Of a stretch of DNA of 64,000 nucleotides, positions 50,501-63,000 are shown piece after piece. The position numbers and the translations under genes are program-made. How positions within the stretch are numbered: the first letter of the stretch is position 1; each line of letters opens with the position of its first letter. Source of the stretch: Silene conica (taxonomy: Eukaryota > Streptophyta > Magnoliopsida > Caryophyllales > Caryophyllaceae); contig CM055320.2 in NCBI GenBank assembly GCA_029255685.2, forward strand, positions 11,580,614-11,644,613. The letters are read 5' to 3'. The notes beneath the pieces were generated by a model. That model did not search any database and was not told where the DNA came from. It worked only from the letters and a program-made list of their open reading frames with translations.

Positions 50501-53500
50501 TTAGCAAGAGCAATAGTTGACATATTGTCACGAAAGATTGTTGTAGGACCGCTTTGCTCTTGGCCTAATTGGCCAACATTCTTAACCAAACCACTTCACA
50601 AGCAGCCTTTGTAGCTCTCTTTGTAGCTGATGTATACACGGCTTCACTGGATGCACGAAATCACCTTTGAACCTAGGCACATAACTCATTTGGGCTTTTA
50701 TAAAGCCATTATTCAAGAAGTAGCTATCAATCTCACTCCTCCACTCTCTTGGAGCTTGTTTAAGCTGATGTGTCCATTTTATATATAGTTTTACTCCCTA
50801 ATTTAGCTCGGATATATTGGATATTTGCACTATTATTAGTGTATTTGTGAGCTAATTCTGCATTCTAGGTGTTTTACATACATTTATTATGCTTCGTAGG
50901 AAATTAAGCTTTTAGTAGCTTTTTCCGAGCATTTCTGGCATTCACCCACGATCACTGAGATGGTTCATCTATCAGAGAGTCAGCTTGACCGAAGGTCAAG
51001 GGTTCGAATCCTGTCAACCTCAAAACCCCTTAAAAAACTCACGAAGTGGAAACCGAGCACACGGTATGAGGGAGCTTGTGCAAACTAACCACTCTTCAAG
51101 CCCAAAGGCATTTGAGTGAGGGAACGTAATAGAAATATTAATAATAGTTGGACCTCAACCATTACCTTAAGGTTTTGATTGAGATGGTTCATCTATCAAT
51201 CACGAGGCTAAAAGAGCAAGCATCGGCCTTAAAAGAGCATATTGGGAAGAAATGGGCAGTCCCGAGAACGGACCACGTGGACAAACAAAAATAATCAAGA
51301 CCCAAAGAATTACTCAAGAGCAAGCATAGGATCCTTAATCATACTTTGGATGACAATTGACGGAAGGATTAAGAGGTGCAAGGATATCATTGGATTCCTT
51401 GTGCATTTAATCAAGAATTTAAGGAATTGTAACAAAATTTCTACAACCCCGATCATGGTAGGATATCTGACATTTAAGTCCATTACGTTTTTGTTAACAC
51501 TCTTATCTAAGGAGTGTTGAACGCGGTCTCTTGTAGACGTCTTTTATCAATCATTCCTTATAATCTCTTACCACTACATACATACAATATTTCGGAAATA
51601 GTTTAGTTTTATTTTAGTTCTTTTATTTCACAAACAATTGTTAACCATTCCAAATTTCAATATAATTTCATTGTACAAATTTACATGGTTCATTTGGCTC
51701 CTCATAATTCAAGTTTTATTCTCTACATTCCAGTAATCTCGTTTCTAGTATTGTTTTGTTATTTGGGTTTTTTGTCTAACACCACCTTTAAAAAACTTTT
51801 TCTTCCAAACACCACCTTTAAAAAAATAATTTGTCAAACACCACCTTTAATAAAAATTTTTTTGTCAAACACCACATTTTGGCCAAAGTTTTAGCGTTTG
51901 TGATGGGGTGACTTTCAGTCGATGTTTGAGATAGCAAACGAGGTCGGTTTAGAGTGTTCTTGAAGTCGTTGAAAAGGTGGGAGTACATGCTTTCCAACGG
52001 TTGTCAACACGGTTGGTCAAAGATGTCCTTATTTGGGGTAGATTGATGTGTAAAGTAAGGTTGGTTAGAAAAATAGCTAGAAATTTGGGTTTACAACGAG
52101 TTGTTAGAGGTGTTTTGAAGGGTCTTTAAATGGGGTTATGATGTTTGGTTTGGTTTGAAATTTGGTATGTAGGTTGAGGGGAGGGCAAGGTATGTCACAG
52201 TTTTGTTCACTGTGGTGGTCGTTGGTGCAAGTGGTGGTTCAACGGGAGTGAATTGACCCACGAAAAAATCCTACTTCAACATTACATTAACCCTATGTGA
52301 CTAACCTTACTTTACACATCAATCTACCCCACATAAAGACACTTTTGACCATCGTGTTGACAGCCTTTGGAAAGCCTGTACTCCCACCTTTCCAACGAGT
52401 TCAAGAACACTCTAAACCGACCTCGTTTGCTATCTCAAACATCGACTGAAAGTCACCCCATCACAAACGCTAAAACTTTGGCCAAAATGTGGTGTTTGAC
52501 AAAAAAAAATTTATTAAAGGTGGTGTTTGACAAATTATTTTTTTAAAGGTGGTGTTTGGAAAAAAAAGTTTTTTAAAGGTGGTGTTAGACAAAAAACCCT
52601 TGTTATTTTATTATTTAGTTATAATAGTTTAGCCATTTTATTATCATTAGCATTTTCATTTCATCACTAGTAATTACTATAGTCATATGTTATTTAGCAT
52701 TTCTACTACATATTTATTTAGTGGCATTTTTATCATGTTTTCCACATTATATATCATTAGTTTAGTTTTTAATATGTGTGAGTAGTTACCTTAGTTAGGG
52801 GATTACGAGAGTCATGCATGATAAATAATCTCATATGTTAAATAGGATTCCATAATATTGACAAATTGTCTTTATCACATGTTTATTTTGTATTGTTAAG
52901 CTTTGAATATTGATCACAATCATAGTTTAATGTGGGGATTCTTTTCTAAGATTGAAAGCCTAAAATAGAATCGGACCAAACATGCTTTAGTAGACCGATC
53001 TAGTTATAGCGATAGCTCGCTAGAACCCGACCTAAGGTTGACAATAAGATCGAGAGATGGTTGTCCAAAAACCTAAACAATTACAAATGTTATAAATTCC
53101 TAGTACACATTAACGATATTAGTTTGACCGAACCTCTCAAAAATAATAAAAAGGATGTTGTAATATTGTCTAATTGTTTCTATCACATGCTTAATTTGAA
53201 TTGTTAGTCTTTGATTATAGATAACAATCGTAGATTAATTGTGTAATTCTTTTCTAAGACGAACGCCTAAAATAGAATTAGACCAAGCATGTTTTAGTTG
53301 ACCGATCTAGTAATAGCAAGAGCTCACTAGGACCCTATTGAGAGATGGTTATCCTTTGTAATTACTTTTTCGCATACGCACTTTACTCTTTCACATACAT
53401 TTTTCCATAAAATTTTCATATGCTACCCTTTTTGCTAAACATAAACCATTTTTCTTGAAATATAGACAAAACATCTCTTAAATGTGCATCTTTAACCTAA

Positions 53501-56500
53501 AATATCAATTACTTTAAAAACTTAAACAATAGATTACAATTCTCCAATTACTGAAGTAATATTGTGAATTAACGATTATTAATATGTTTTATTGAAATTA
53601 TTAAGTTTATATTTTACTGAAATTATATACATAGCGGGTAATTGTGGTGGTCAACGTCTTTGGGTCGTAGCTATCCAGCGACAGAGTCGGCGTTCGTGTG
53701 TTTATTGTTGATGGTTTATTATGTTGCGGCGTGTTGTTGATTTTTTATTGCGTTAAAACGGTGTTATTGTTTATTGAATGTGTTGCTGGCGTAATTGTTG
53801 ATGGTTTATTGCTATCAACAATAATCAAACACAATATTCCATATCTTCTACACAATCAATTGACAAAGGAAGCAATCAATTATAGAATCAATTAACCCTT
53901 ATTTTCAGACTGTAATTATAGACAATATATGTAATTAGTGCAAACTAACCTAAGATAGAATCATCTAACTATTGTATATAAACCAAGCATCCTACATCAA
54001 TACAATTACCTCAAAATATTCAGAAATATAAAAGTCTCATATGGTATCAGAGCCAGTGTGACCGAAGGTCACGGGTTCGAATCCTGGCGACCTCCTCGAA
54101 AACTCACGAAGTGGAAACCCAGCACACGGTATGGGGGGCCTGTGCAAACTAACCACTCTTCAAGGCCAATGGGCATTCGAGTGAGGGAGCGTATTAGGAA
54201 TATTAATAATAGTTGGGCCTCAACCATCACCTTAAGGTTTTGGTTGAGTTGACCTAAGATAGAATCATCTAACTATTGTATATAAACCAAGCATCCTACA
54301 TCAATACAATAACATCAAAATATTCTGAAATATAAAAGTCTCATAATTGTGTCGTCTGTGTTGTTGTGTTGGCTTGTGTTGCAGATTCTCTTTCCATTTT
54401 TGTTCTTTTTTATTTTTTATTAATATCTTACTTTTTATTTTTTGTTTTTTAGTTTTCATTCTCTTTTGTTTTTTCTGTCTTTTTGTTTTAGTTTTAATTT
54501 TTTCTTTTTTAGTTTTTGTTGGTGACGGAGGGGGGTAAACGGAGTTGGTGACGGAGAAGCGGTGAACGAGGTAGTTGGTTTAAACGGTGAAAGAAGAGAG
54601 AAAATCAATGAAGGATAAAAGAAATGACATGGGCAATGTGGTAAAAATCGTATGTGAAAGAATAAAATCCGCATGTAAATAAGCATGTCCCTTTCGATCC
54701 TTCAATGGCGGCAACAATATAATCGAATTTTGAATTTAAACTCCTTAGAACTTTCTCAACGACTCTTTTGTACGGAATGCTATCACCACAACTTTTAATT
54801 TGATTTACTATCATTGTTGTGTGGGAGCAAACATATGGAATAGTCTCGTCATCTTTCATTGATAAATTATCAAAATTCTTCCATGCAATTTGGAGTTTCA
54901 TGGAAATTACCCTTTAATTTCCTTGAAACTCTTTTTGGAGAACTTCCTATGGTTCTTTTGTAATACTCCGTATTTTACCGTATTTCATTTTAAAATTTAA
55001 TTATTTTGACGAGTCGATAGCACTTGAATATGGTCACGTGTTAAATTAGATTATCGAATAAGCGTTGTTATATTTTATATGCTATTAATATTACGTCGAA
55101 TAAGAGTACTAGTTGGTATATCGTGTTTAAGTAATGGTTGGGCCTCGATTTGTGTGCCAACTCGATAACCTTAAGCCCAACTCGATATAACACCTCACCC
55201 TGCCAACACATTCAACCCTACCCTACCTAATTCTACCTACATCGACATATTACCTATACACTCACATCACAGCCGCCACAGCAAGGTTGAGGAGGATGGG
55301 TTGCACGGTGGTCATGGGTGGCGCTAGGTGGTTCGTTAACGCCTGAAACATGGTACACGCGTATTCCTATCTCTGTTTTGCGGTTTTAACTCTCTTTTCA
55401 ATTCGCAATCTATCAATCGTATAATCATGTGTGGTTCTGCTTACTTACGTAATTTTGTTCTAGAATGGTTAATAGTCATGTTTGGACCGGTGTAGAGTCG
55501 TAATTGACCACCAGTGACCGTCGAATATGGTGTTTGTCGCGTATGTCAGAGTCACCTTCCTCGTTTGCAAAACAGAGGGCTTGAACTCGTGTGAGTCGTG
55601 TATGATTTCGACGCAGTCTCTGGTTACGTGTGGTTCTGGGTATTGAAGCACTGGGTTGGGGGTAGTCAGGGGAGTGGAGTGGTGTTTGTCACGGTGGTTA
55701 TGGTGGCTGGTGTTGGTTTTGGCAGTGGGTTTCGTGGGGGTGGTTACAATAGTCATAATATGAACTGGGTTGATGCGTGTGGGGTTGCTGGGTTTGTTAC
55801 GTCTGTGTGACGGTTATAGGGAGAACCAAGTAGGGAGATGACCACCCCTGGAACCACCGTGCGCCAGTGGTGACAATGGTGGTGGCCAGAGGTGGTGAGG
55901 GTCACGGTGGAGAGAGAGAGAGGGGCGTGGAAAAGAGGGGGTTGGAGTTTAATGCTGAAAACAGGTGAGATGGCGCGTGTACAGGTGGTTTAGGGTTGTC
56001 GTGGTGGTGGATGTGGTGACCCCTGGCGGTGTCCAGCGCATAGTAGTGGTAGTGGGTGGAGCAAGTGAGAGCATAGGGGTGGTAGTGGAGGCCGAGGGTG
56101 GCTAGATTGGTGCTGGTAGGGGCGTGAAGATGAGGGTACGCGAGGTCGGGTAGGCGATTTATATGGTCTGTTGGTGGTGAGTCGTTGGGTTTGATCCTTG
56201 GATCTTTGGCAAGGGGTTTGTTGTTAGTTGTGTTTTATTATTATTATTAATATTATTATTAGAAGAAATTGATAATGATATGATTAGTGATATTGTTAGT
56301 ATTTTGATCATGTCGTAGCCTTCTTATTATCGTCAATATTACTACGTATTATTGGGTCGTAATATTATTAATAATATTGTCGTTTATTAGGACTTGATAA
56401 TGGTATGTTGGTAATGTTGTAAATATTATTGTTATATATGTTTAGTGATTTTATGGATGTTATTATATTAGTAATGGTAAATTGTTTTACTGTGATTATT

Positions 56501-57034
56501 AAAACTAATATTGATAATAGTGTCGTACATGTTATGAAGTTAGTAATATTTGACTAGTGGATTGTATGCTATATTTAGTAAATCAAGGTTTAGCAAGCTT
56601 ATGTTTAGTTGAAGGTAAATGGTTGTGTGAGTGGGAGTTGACATTAAGCAATGTTTATAGGAACTGAGCTCAACGTGGAGTTTTCCTAACAACTGTTCAG
56701 ATATCATTCCACAAATTGAGGTAGGGGAATACTGTATACATGGTGAAGAGTAATTTGTTAAATATCCGATGTTAACTATTTATATCTTATTGTATGAATG
56801 GTGTTATATTGTATTTAATTGACTGTATAATTCTGTGATACAATACGATGTGGAAAATATTGGGTCTTGTGATACGGTGCGGAGTTTATTTGGCGTTGGA
56901 TCGGTGCGGAGATTATTTGGCGTTGGATCGGTGCGGAGTTTATTTGGCGTTGGATCGGTGCGGAGTTTATTTGGCGTTGGATCGGTGCGGAGTTTATTTG
57001 GTGTTGGATCGGTGCGGAGAAGGGATGATTGAAT

Positions 57035-57079
<45 letters not shown>

Positions 57080-60000
57080 ATTGTTGGCTTATTTATTTTC
57101 CTCTACTCAACCTCGTGGTTGACCCTGTGTATTCGTGATCACCTGTGATGAACCAATTTATTGGGGAGCAGATTGACAGGTGTTGAGACTATGGGAGCTA
57201 AGGGAAGGGAGAAGCTTGGATCCGGACCAGCTAGAGTCTAGATCACCAAAGTAGTCTCTTCATGAGTTGTACTTTAGTTTTACAAGACAGTTGATAATTT
57301 GGTTGTACGAATTCGTTCTTTGAGTTTAACCTTATTTAATTAAAGTACTGTTTATCTTTCCTTTGTATCTGTTGCCTCGGGAAACCAAGATGGTAACACC
57401 TTTATTTATCTGGGGAGTCCTAGTACAGGCCCTTAAATAAATGGGGGTGTTACATCTTTGGCTTTAGAAATGCCATATAACTCACACCTTGATGAATATA
57501 GTGTAATGCTTTAGCATCATTCTTCACATTTTCTTTATGTTCACCTCGATGTGATGTTGTCCAGGTCATGTGAGTGACCTCCTTTGAGGAGGTGGGTCTT
57601 CGTATACTATTTCAAATAATTCCAATAAGCCTTCTGATATGAAGAAAAACTTTATTTGGCCGTACCAATAATCGTAATATGTGCCTTCAAAGATGGGATT
57701 TGGTTTGGTGAATAGGAGAAAACAGTAGAAGACGCGGCGGCTCTGATGCCCAATTTGTTGGTGAGAAACTGATTTTTAAGATTTGAGCTAACCCCTAGAA
57801 CCTTCCAAAATATGCTACTGCATAAGGCATAAACAATGCTGAAAAATACAAATTATCTCACACAACCTACGGTAGCATGTACGAAATAAGCTATCTGTTT
57901 TTGTTTTATATTTCTCTTTTACTACCCATTTTGTAATTTCACCAAATATCAAGTACGTTTTCAGCTAGCTTTTTAGGTTTCGTTTTAGGTTTCAGCTAGC
58001 TTCAAGCACAAGTTTTAAACTTTTCCTGATAAACTTTCATTACAGTTGAATTGGATAAAGATAGGTTCATTATAGTGGGAATTTTTTAAATCAATTATAG
58101 ATGCTTGATGATTTCGTAAGAACTATCCATATTGCTACAGTAGATTTCTAGTGACGATTAGGGTAGTTTGTCATTTCTTAAGCTTACAACAGAGTTATTA
58201 AATTGGTCATTATCATGAGCATGGATTCATTAACACAATGTAACTCTCACAGCCGCAGAGAGACGTAAACCTCGCGTCCCCAATTTTGTTATCATTGATT
58301 ACTTGTTAACTTACTTCTACTTAAAGAGCGGCCTTAGTGTAAGAACCTCACTATTGCCCTAAATCTTGGCTTTTACGGACAATTACTTGCCTCAAACTGA
58401 GTATTAGTAGGCTACATAGACCACAAAAATGGATATACAATTTGACCATCGCTTGGGTCAACCATCCAAGTGCTTCTACGATGAAATTGTGCACTTGACG
58501 TGTTAAATAAGACCTACATTAAACATAGTCATAGCATTACATACTTACCACACTTTCTAGTACCATGGTCCACAGCCACACACAAAATGCAGTGATGAAA
58601 AAATACAGTGAAGTGTGCACTTGTCATCCAAGTGCTTCTACGATCAAATTGTGCACTTGCAATGTTAATTAAGACATACATCAAACATACAGTCATAGCA
58701 TCACATACTTACCACGCTTTCTGGTACCATGGTCCACAGCCACCAAAATTAAAAACTGCAGTAATGAAAAAGTACAGTGAATTCACAATTTACCTGGGGT
58801 AACTGGATCACGGCAAATTGTATTCAGTGGTTTGCCAAGTTTTCCATCTTCACGAATAGGGACCCATTGTAATGCCAAATAACCACCAACGTCATCAAGA
58901 CAAGGCGTATAAGCTCTGTCACGTGAATTCAAAAATAAAATTAACACCAACATCAACGACAAACACTAGAACAAGTGAGCATGAACCACATAACGCTTAC
59001 AAGTCTCTTCCACAAATAGAAATATTTGTACATCCATCAGAAAGGCTACTCAATACACTTTCTACAAGCTTGTCTTTTGTTCTGTACCAAATGAATCCTC
59101 CCTCACTTTCCTTTCCTCCAAAATACCTCTTGAACGGAATCACTTCCTCAGCCTCACAGCAAGAAGGTAATGTGAGCTCTAAACCCACTGGATCCGCTAT
59201 GATAGAAATAAACAAGCAACCACTAGTCAACCACAATAACTTGAGCCTTCAGATTTCAGACAAGTATTTATCATTTCATACATTTGAGGAAAACATACAC
59301 TGGCTATAAGACAAAGGTTTTGAATGTTAAAGATTTTGATAAATTATTCTGAGGTAATGTACATGCTTATATAGGGATTTCTACTACTTATTTTAGGATA
59401 GGATGCTATACAATAATGCTAATTGATATACATTTATTCTGATTGATTATGAATTGACTATTTGCTATGTTTACATGATTTGATTGCATAATCAGTGGGA
59501 TTATGTTTGCTTGGGAATATGTTGCTGATTTTGAGTGATTGGGTAGGATATACTGTTAATATTGGCTTCATCCCGAATTTATTACCACCATTTCAATTTG
59601 TTGGTCCATTAATTTTAACATTGACCATTACATTTTCTACATTTAATCAAAATTTCTCATCCTTCAGTAGTCAAAACAACTTTGCTCACATTAAAATTTC
59701 TAAACGATGGCCGTCATTGTATTCATGAGAAAATATCACTGCCTAAGTCAAATGGCAACCTATGTTACTCCAGCTCATTTGAGATGTGTCATGTCCGACA
59801 CGTGTCAGAATGTTTGACACGCAAATATGAAAACTTAGTGATATGGTAGTAAGGTCAACCACATGTCTCGACCAAAATCTGTACCGATGGACACGACACG
59901 TCCCATAATTTTTGAAGGGAGAGTCTGAATCATATGCTCCGAGAATTTGTGGAAACATGTCACGCTTCATATTTGCCTACATGTCGTGTTGACACACAAG

Positions 60001-63000
60001 TGGACAAACTAACATATCAGAGTAACGTAAATGGCGACAAAGTAATTTGGATGGAGGACCCATATGACAGTGTGGGGGCATGATTTTATTTCCTACATCT
60101 CTGCATAAAGTGTGATGCGGCTTTTGTCCTAACAGTGAGATGTAGGTTTCAGTTCTGTGAAAAAAAAAAAAAAAAGCAAACCTAGCATATTTGAGTGTGA
60201 TAGTCAAGTGCTTCAGCATTTCGTGGCACCAACCTGGCATAATGACATCAGATATAGCCGATTTGGGAATTCCAATTATTCCATCATTTCGAACAGGTGT
60301 AAAAGTAACTTCAATGCAACACCCAACATCATTAAGAGCTAGAACTAGACAATCTGTAGGAGTCACATGTTAAGAGTAATGGTAATGTCCCATGATCACT
60401 TTCCAAGTGCAAACAAAAGATGGAACAGAATAATAGCAAGATCATTGTGGATACCATGAGCAGATAATTTCTCCTTGTCCCCATTCTTTCTTACTCTAAA
60501 CCACTCGTGCCAGCAGTTACCCCTTGTCCTGAAAAATAAAGAGGTTTCAGACACACATAGAGTACAGTTAATTCTGCAAGAGTTCTTTAAAAGTTAAAAC
60601 GCAGTATCTAACCCTCCACTATAGGATGCAGTGAAGCTTAATGATTCCCCTTCGATCATTGGCCCTTCAAACATAAGTTCTTCACATGTTGGAAGGCCTG
60701 GAATTCATCATGTCACATGATTAACGGAAAATCACTTAAAGTCTAGCAATAAGATATTGCAAACTTAATGTGTTTAGTGGTGTTCCCAGATTTCAACAGT
60801 CTTAACAGAAACAATTCGAGAAGGGAAGTTAAGTGTTTGATTTTTAGTCGTAGTTCATAGGTGATCTTAGCATGGAAAACACTAAAAATGTGTTAGCAAA
60901 CGTACCAGGTAATACAGGACCAAGCTGTTCAGAAAGTACAATAGGACCATGAGCCCAGTCACTTCTGACTGGTTCACAAGAAACTGATAAAAAGCATCCA
61001 ATGTCACCAATTGACAGACTATACATCGATGTAGTAGCACCATTTATTTCAGTTTGCTTCCCCTCTGAATCAGTCTGAAACCAGAAGATAACTATGATGA
61101 GGACCTAACAGAATGCGGGGAAGGGTCCTCAACAAGCCATAAGATAACGGCCAAAATCCTTAGTAAAAACTTGTACTAAATATTAGAATTCCATAGAAAA
61201 AAGTAATAGGAATATTAATAATAGTTGAGCCTCAACCATCACCTTAAGGTTTTGGTTGAGATGGTCAATCTATCATGGTATCAGAGCCAGTGTGACCAAA
61301 GGTCACGGGTTGGAATCCTGGCAACCTCAACCCCCCCCCCCCCCAAAAAAAAAAACTCACGAAGTGGAGCCCAGCACACGGTACTATCAACCATCAAATG
61401 AGAGGATCACATACATGGAAATTATAACGTATACCAAGAGAACACTGAAACTAAGCACGTATTATCCCATAAGACTGATCAATACAATTTAATTTGCATC
61501 CTCCACATATATAATGTGATGATTACTCCGCTATCATAAATTTACGTCCACTCCATTCAAAAACATTTTAAAAATTATGTACAGACAAATAGGATGAATA
61601 ACAAATGACATGAATTATAACTTGAAACTAGTACCCGGAACCAGCGGAAAACTGAATCTCCCTCGTCACCTCCCCAATAAATTTTGTCAGCAACTAATGT
61701 TGATCCTTCAACAGACTTGCCACTAACTTGCAGAAAAGTCAACCTCGGAGTTCCTACTCACAGAAAAGCATTGTTAAACATGTAGACAACAACGAACGGA
61801 TGAAAATGAAGAAAAGGATAAAGCAGATCTAAGCACCTGCATGAACACGCTCTTGTCCAATGCAGATACGTGGTTCACCAATTGTACCATCATCTCGAGC
61901 AGGTGTACATTTGAAAGAAACAAATTTAGCAATGGCAGTTTTGGGAATTCGGTATTGAAGATGCCCAGAAGCTTCACGTACTAAAGTGCCTGACAGGGCT
62001 GACACAGTTTCAACCTAAAGAAACACAGAAAAGACCATGTACTTTCATATCAGCTGTGTTGGTCTGTTACTGAGATAGAAACACAGCAACCAAGCTGCGT
62101 GTGTGTGGCCAACTTCACACAGGACAAGGTTACTGGATATTAATCCAAAAGAAATGCAGAACAGCCATAGGGGTAAAGTAGATCTAATATTTCAAATTTA
62201 AATACCTTCCAAGACTTAACATAACTATCACTTATGAAAAAACTGCTTCCGTATGATAAGGCTAAGCATGACACGTCACTGTTGGAGGAATGGCATTGGA
62301 TGTCAACTTCAACATTGCTAATATAACACTACTCAGCTACTACCAATGCCTCAGAGGCTCGCTCTTATGGCAAGGTAAGTGGGTTGGATTTAAGTAACCC
62401 TACTCGTTATTAGAAAGCACAGAAACGTTTCCAGATCCGTTTCTGGATGACCCATCACCCATGATGAAAATTGTGTCAAGGTAGGCATCGCTGAAAGCTA
62501 TCTCACAATAAAGAAGGGAATAGCAAGTCATTGGCTCCACTTTAAAAGCAAACAGCAATCAAACTACTAAGTGGATGACATTTACTGATTTACCTCATAA
62601 AGATACCAGTTATAGATGCTTTTTCCTTCATGACCACCTATGTACCCATACGAAGCTGTTAACATTTCTCCTTCAACATAATCACCCGTTATGGATAGGA
62701 AATTAAGGCTTGGTGGAAGAGCTGCAAGGTGTAGTGCAAGGATTAGTCTTGTATCAATAGCAAGTAACTCCACCTTTTCCATTCCGTTAGCATAATACTC
62801 ACTCCCTTTCTAAATGATGTTCCACTTTTCATAGAAAAGCTATTACACTCTCACATGAAACCTACAATAAAAAAGCTACAAAAGAAAAACTATTTTTTAT
62901 TGCAATTCAAACATCAAAGGTTCCAAAGGATGATTCATGTCAGTCTACCCCAAATCATTTTGGGACTAAGGCTCTGATGTTGTTGTTGTTGTTGTTGTAT

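Larger units (their letters stand above)
54959..57454. mobile_element. 2.5-kb LTR insertion (probable solo LTR) splitting Copia gag
   Basis: The element begins TGTAATACTCCGTATTTTAC and ends GGGGGTGTTACA, a TG...CA pair with a short inverted TGTAA/TTACA match. TCTTT lies on both sides, at 54954-54958 and 57455-57459. No protein domain or internal direct LTR pair was found, so I favour a solo LTR, though a non-coding LTR element is possible. It contains a TGG-rich block (55280-56200), a 27-bp minisatellite and a TA run. Confidence 0.82.
50092..57880 (-). mobile_element. Decayed Copia retroelement filling the largest AIR9 intron
   Basis: Parts appear in the expected minus-strand order. Near 57756 an LTR end (TCACCAACA) is followed by a methionine-type primer site (complement of GCTCTGATGCCCAA, 57740-57753). 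Next come gag at 57705-57460 and 54958-54605, RT/RNase H at 50766-50278, and an LTR whose terminal TCACCAACA lies at 50100-50092. Later insertions split it: an LTR at 54959-57454, TRIMs at 53946-54343 and 50956-51198, and a MULE at 51765-52599. Protease, integrase and most of RT are gone. Sequence resembling the end of pol also precedes the LTR piece at 57770-57870, so the right border may be a tandem junction. Confidence 0.65.

Noticed and set aside
54054-54095. Possible tRNA gene (GGGTTCGAATCCTGG)
   Set aside because: Only a B-box-like word and a short stem are present; no acceptor stem or anticodon arm forms. It is TRIM interior.
56835-57078. Open frames with five or six repeats such as RSLFGVGSV or LALDRCGVY
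   Set aside because: The 27-bp minisatellite generates them in two frames at once; there is no domain and they lie within an LTR.
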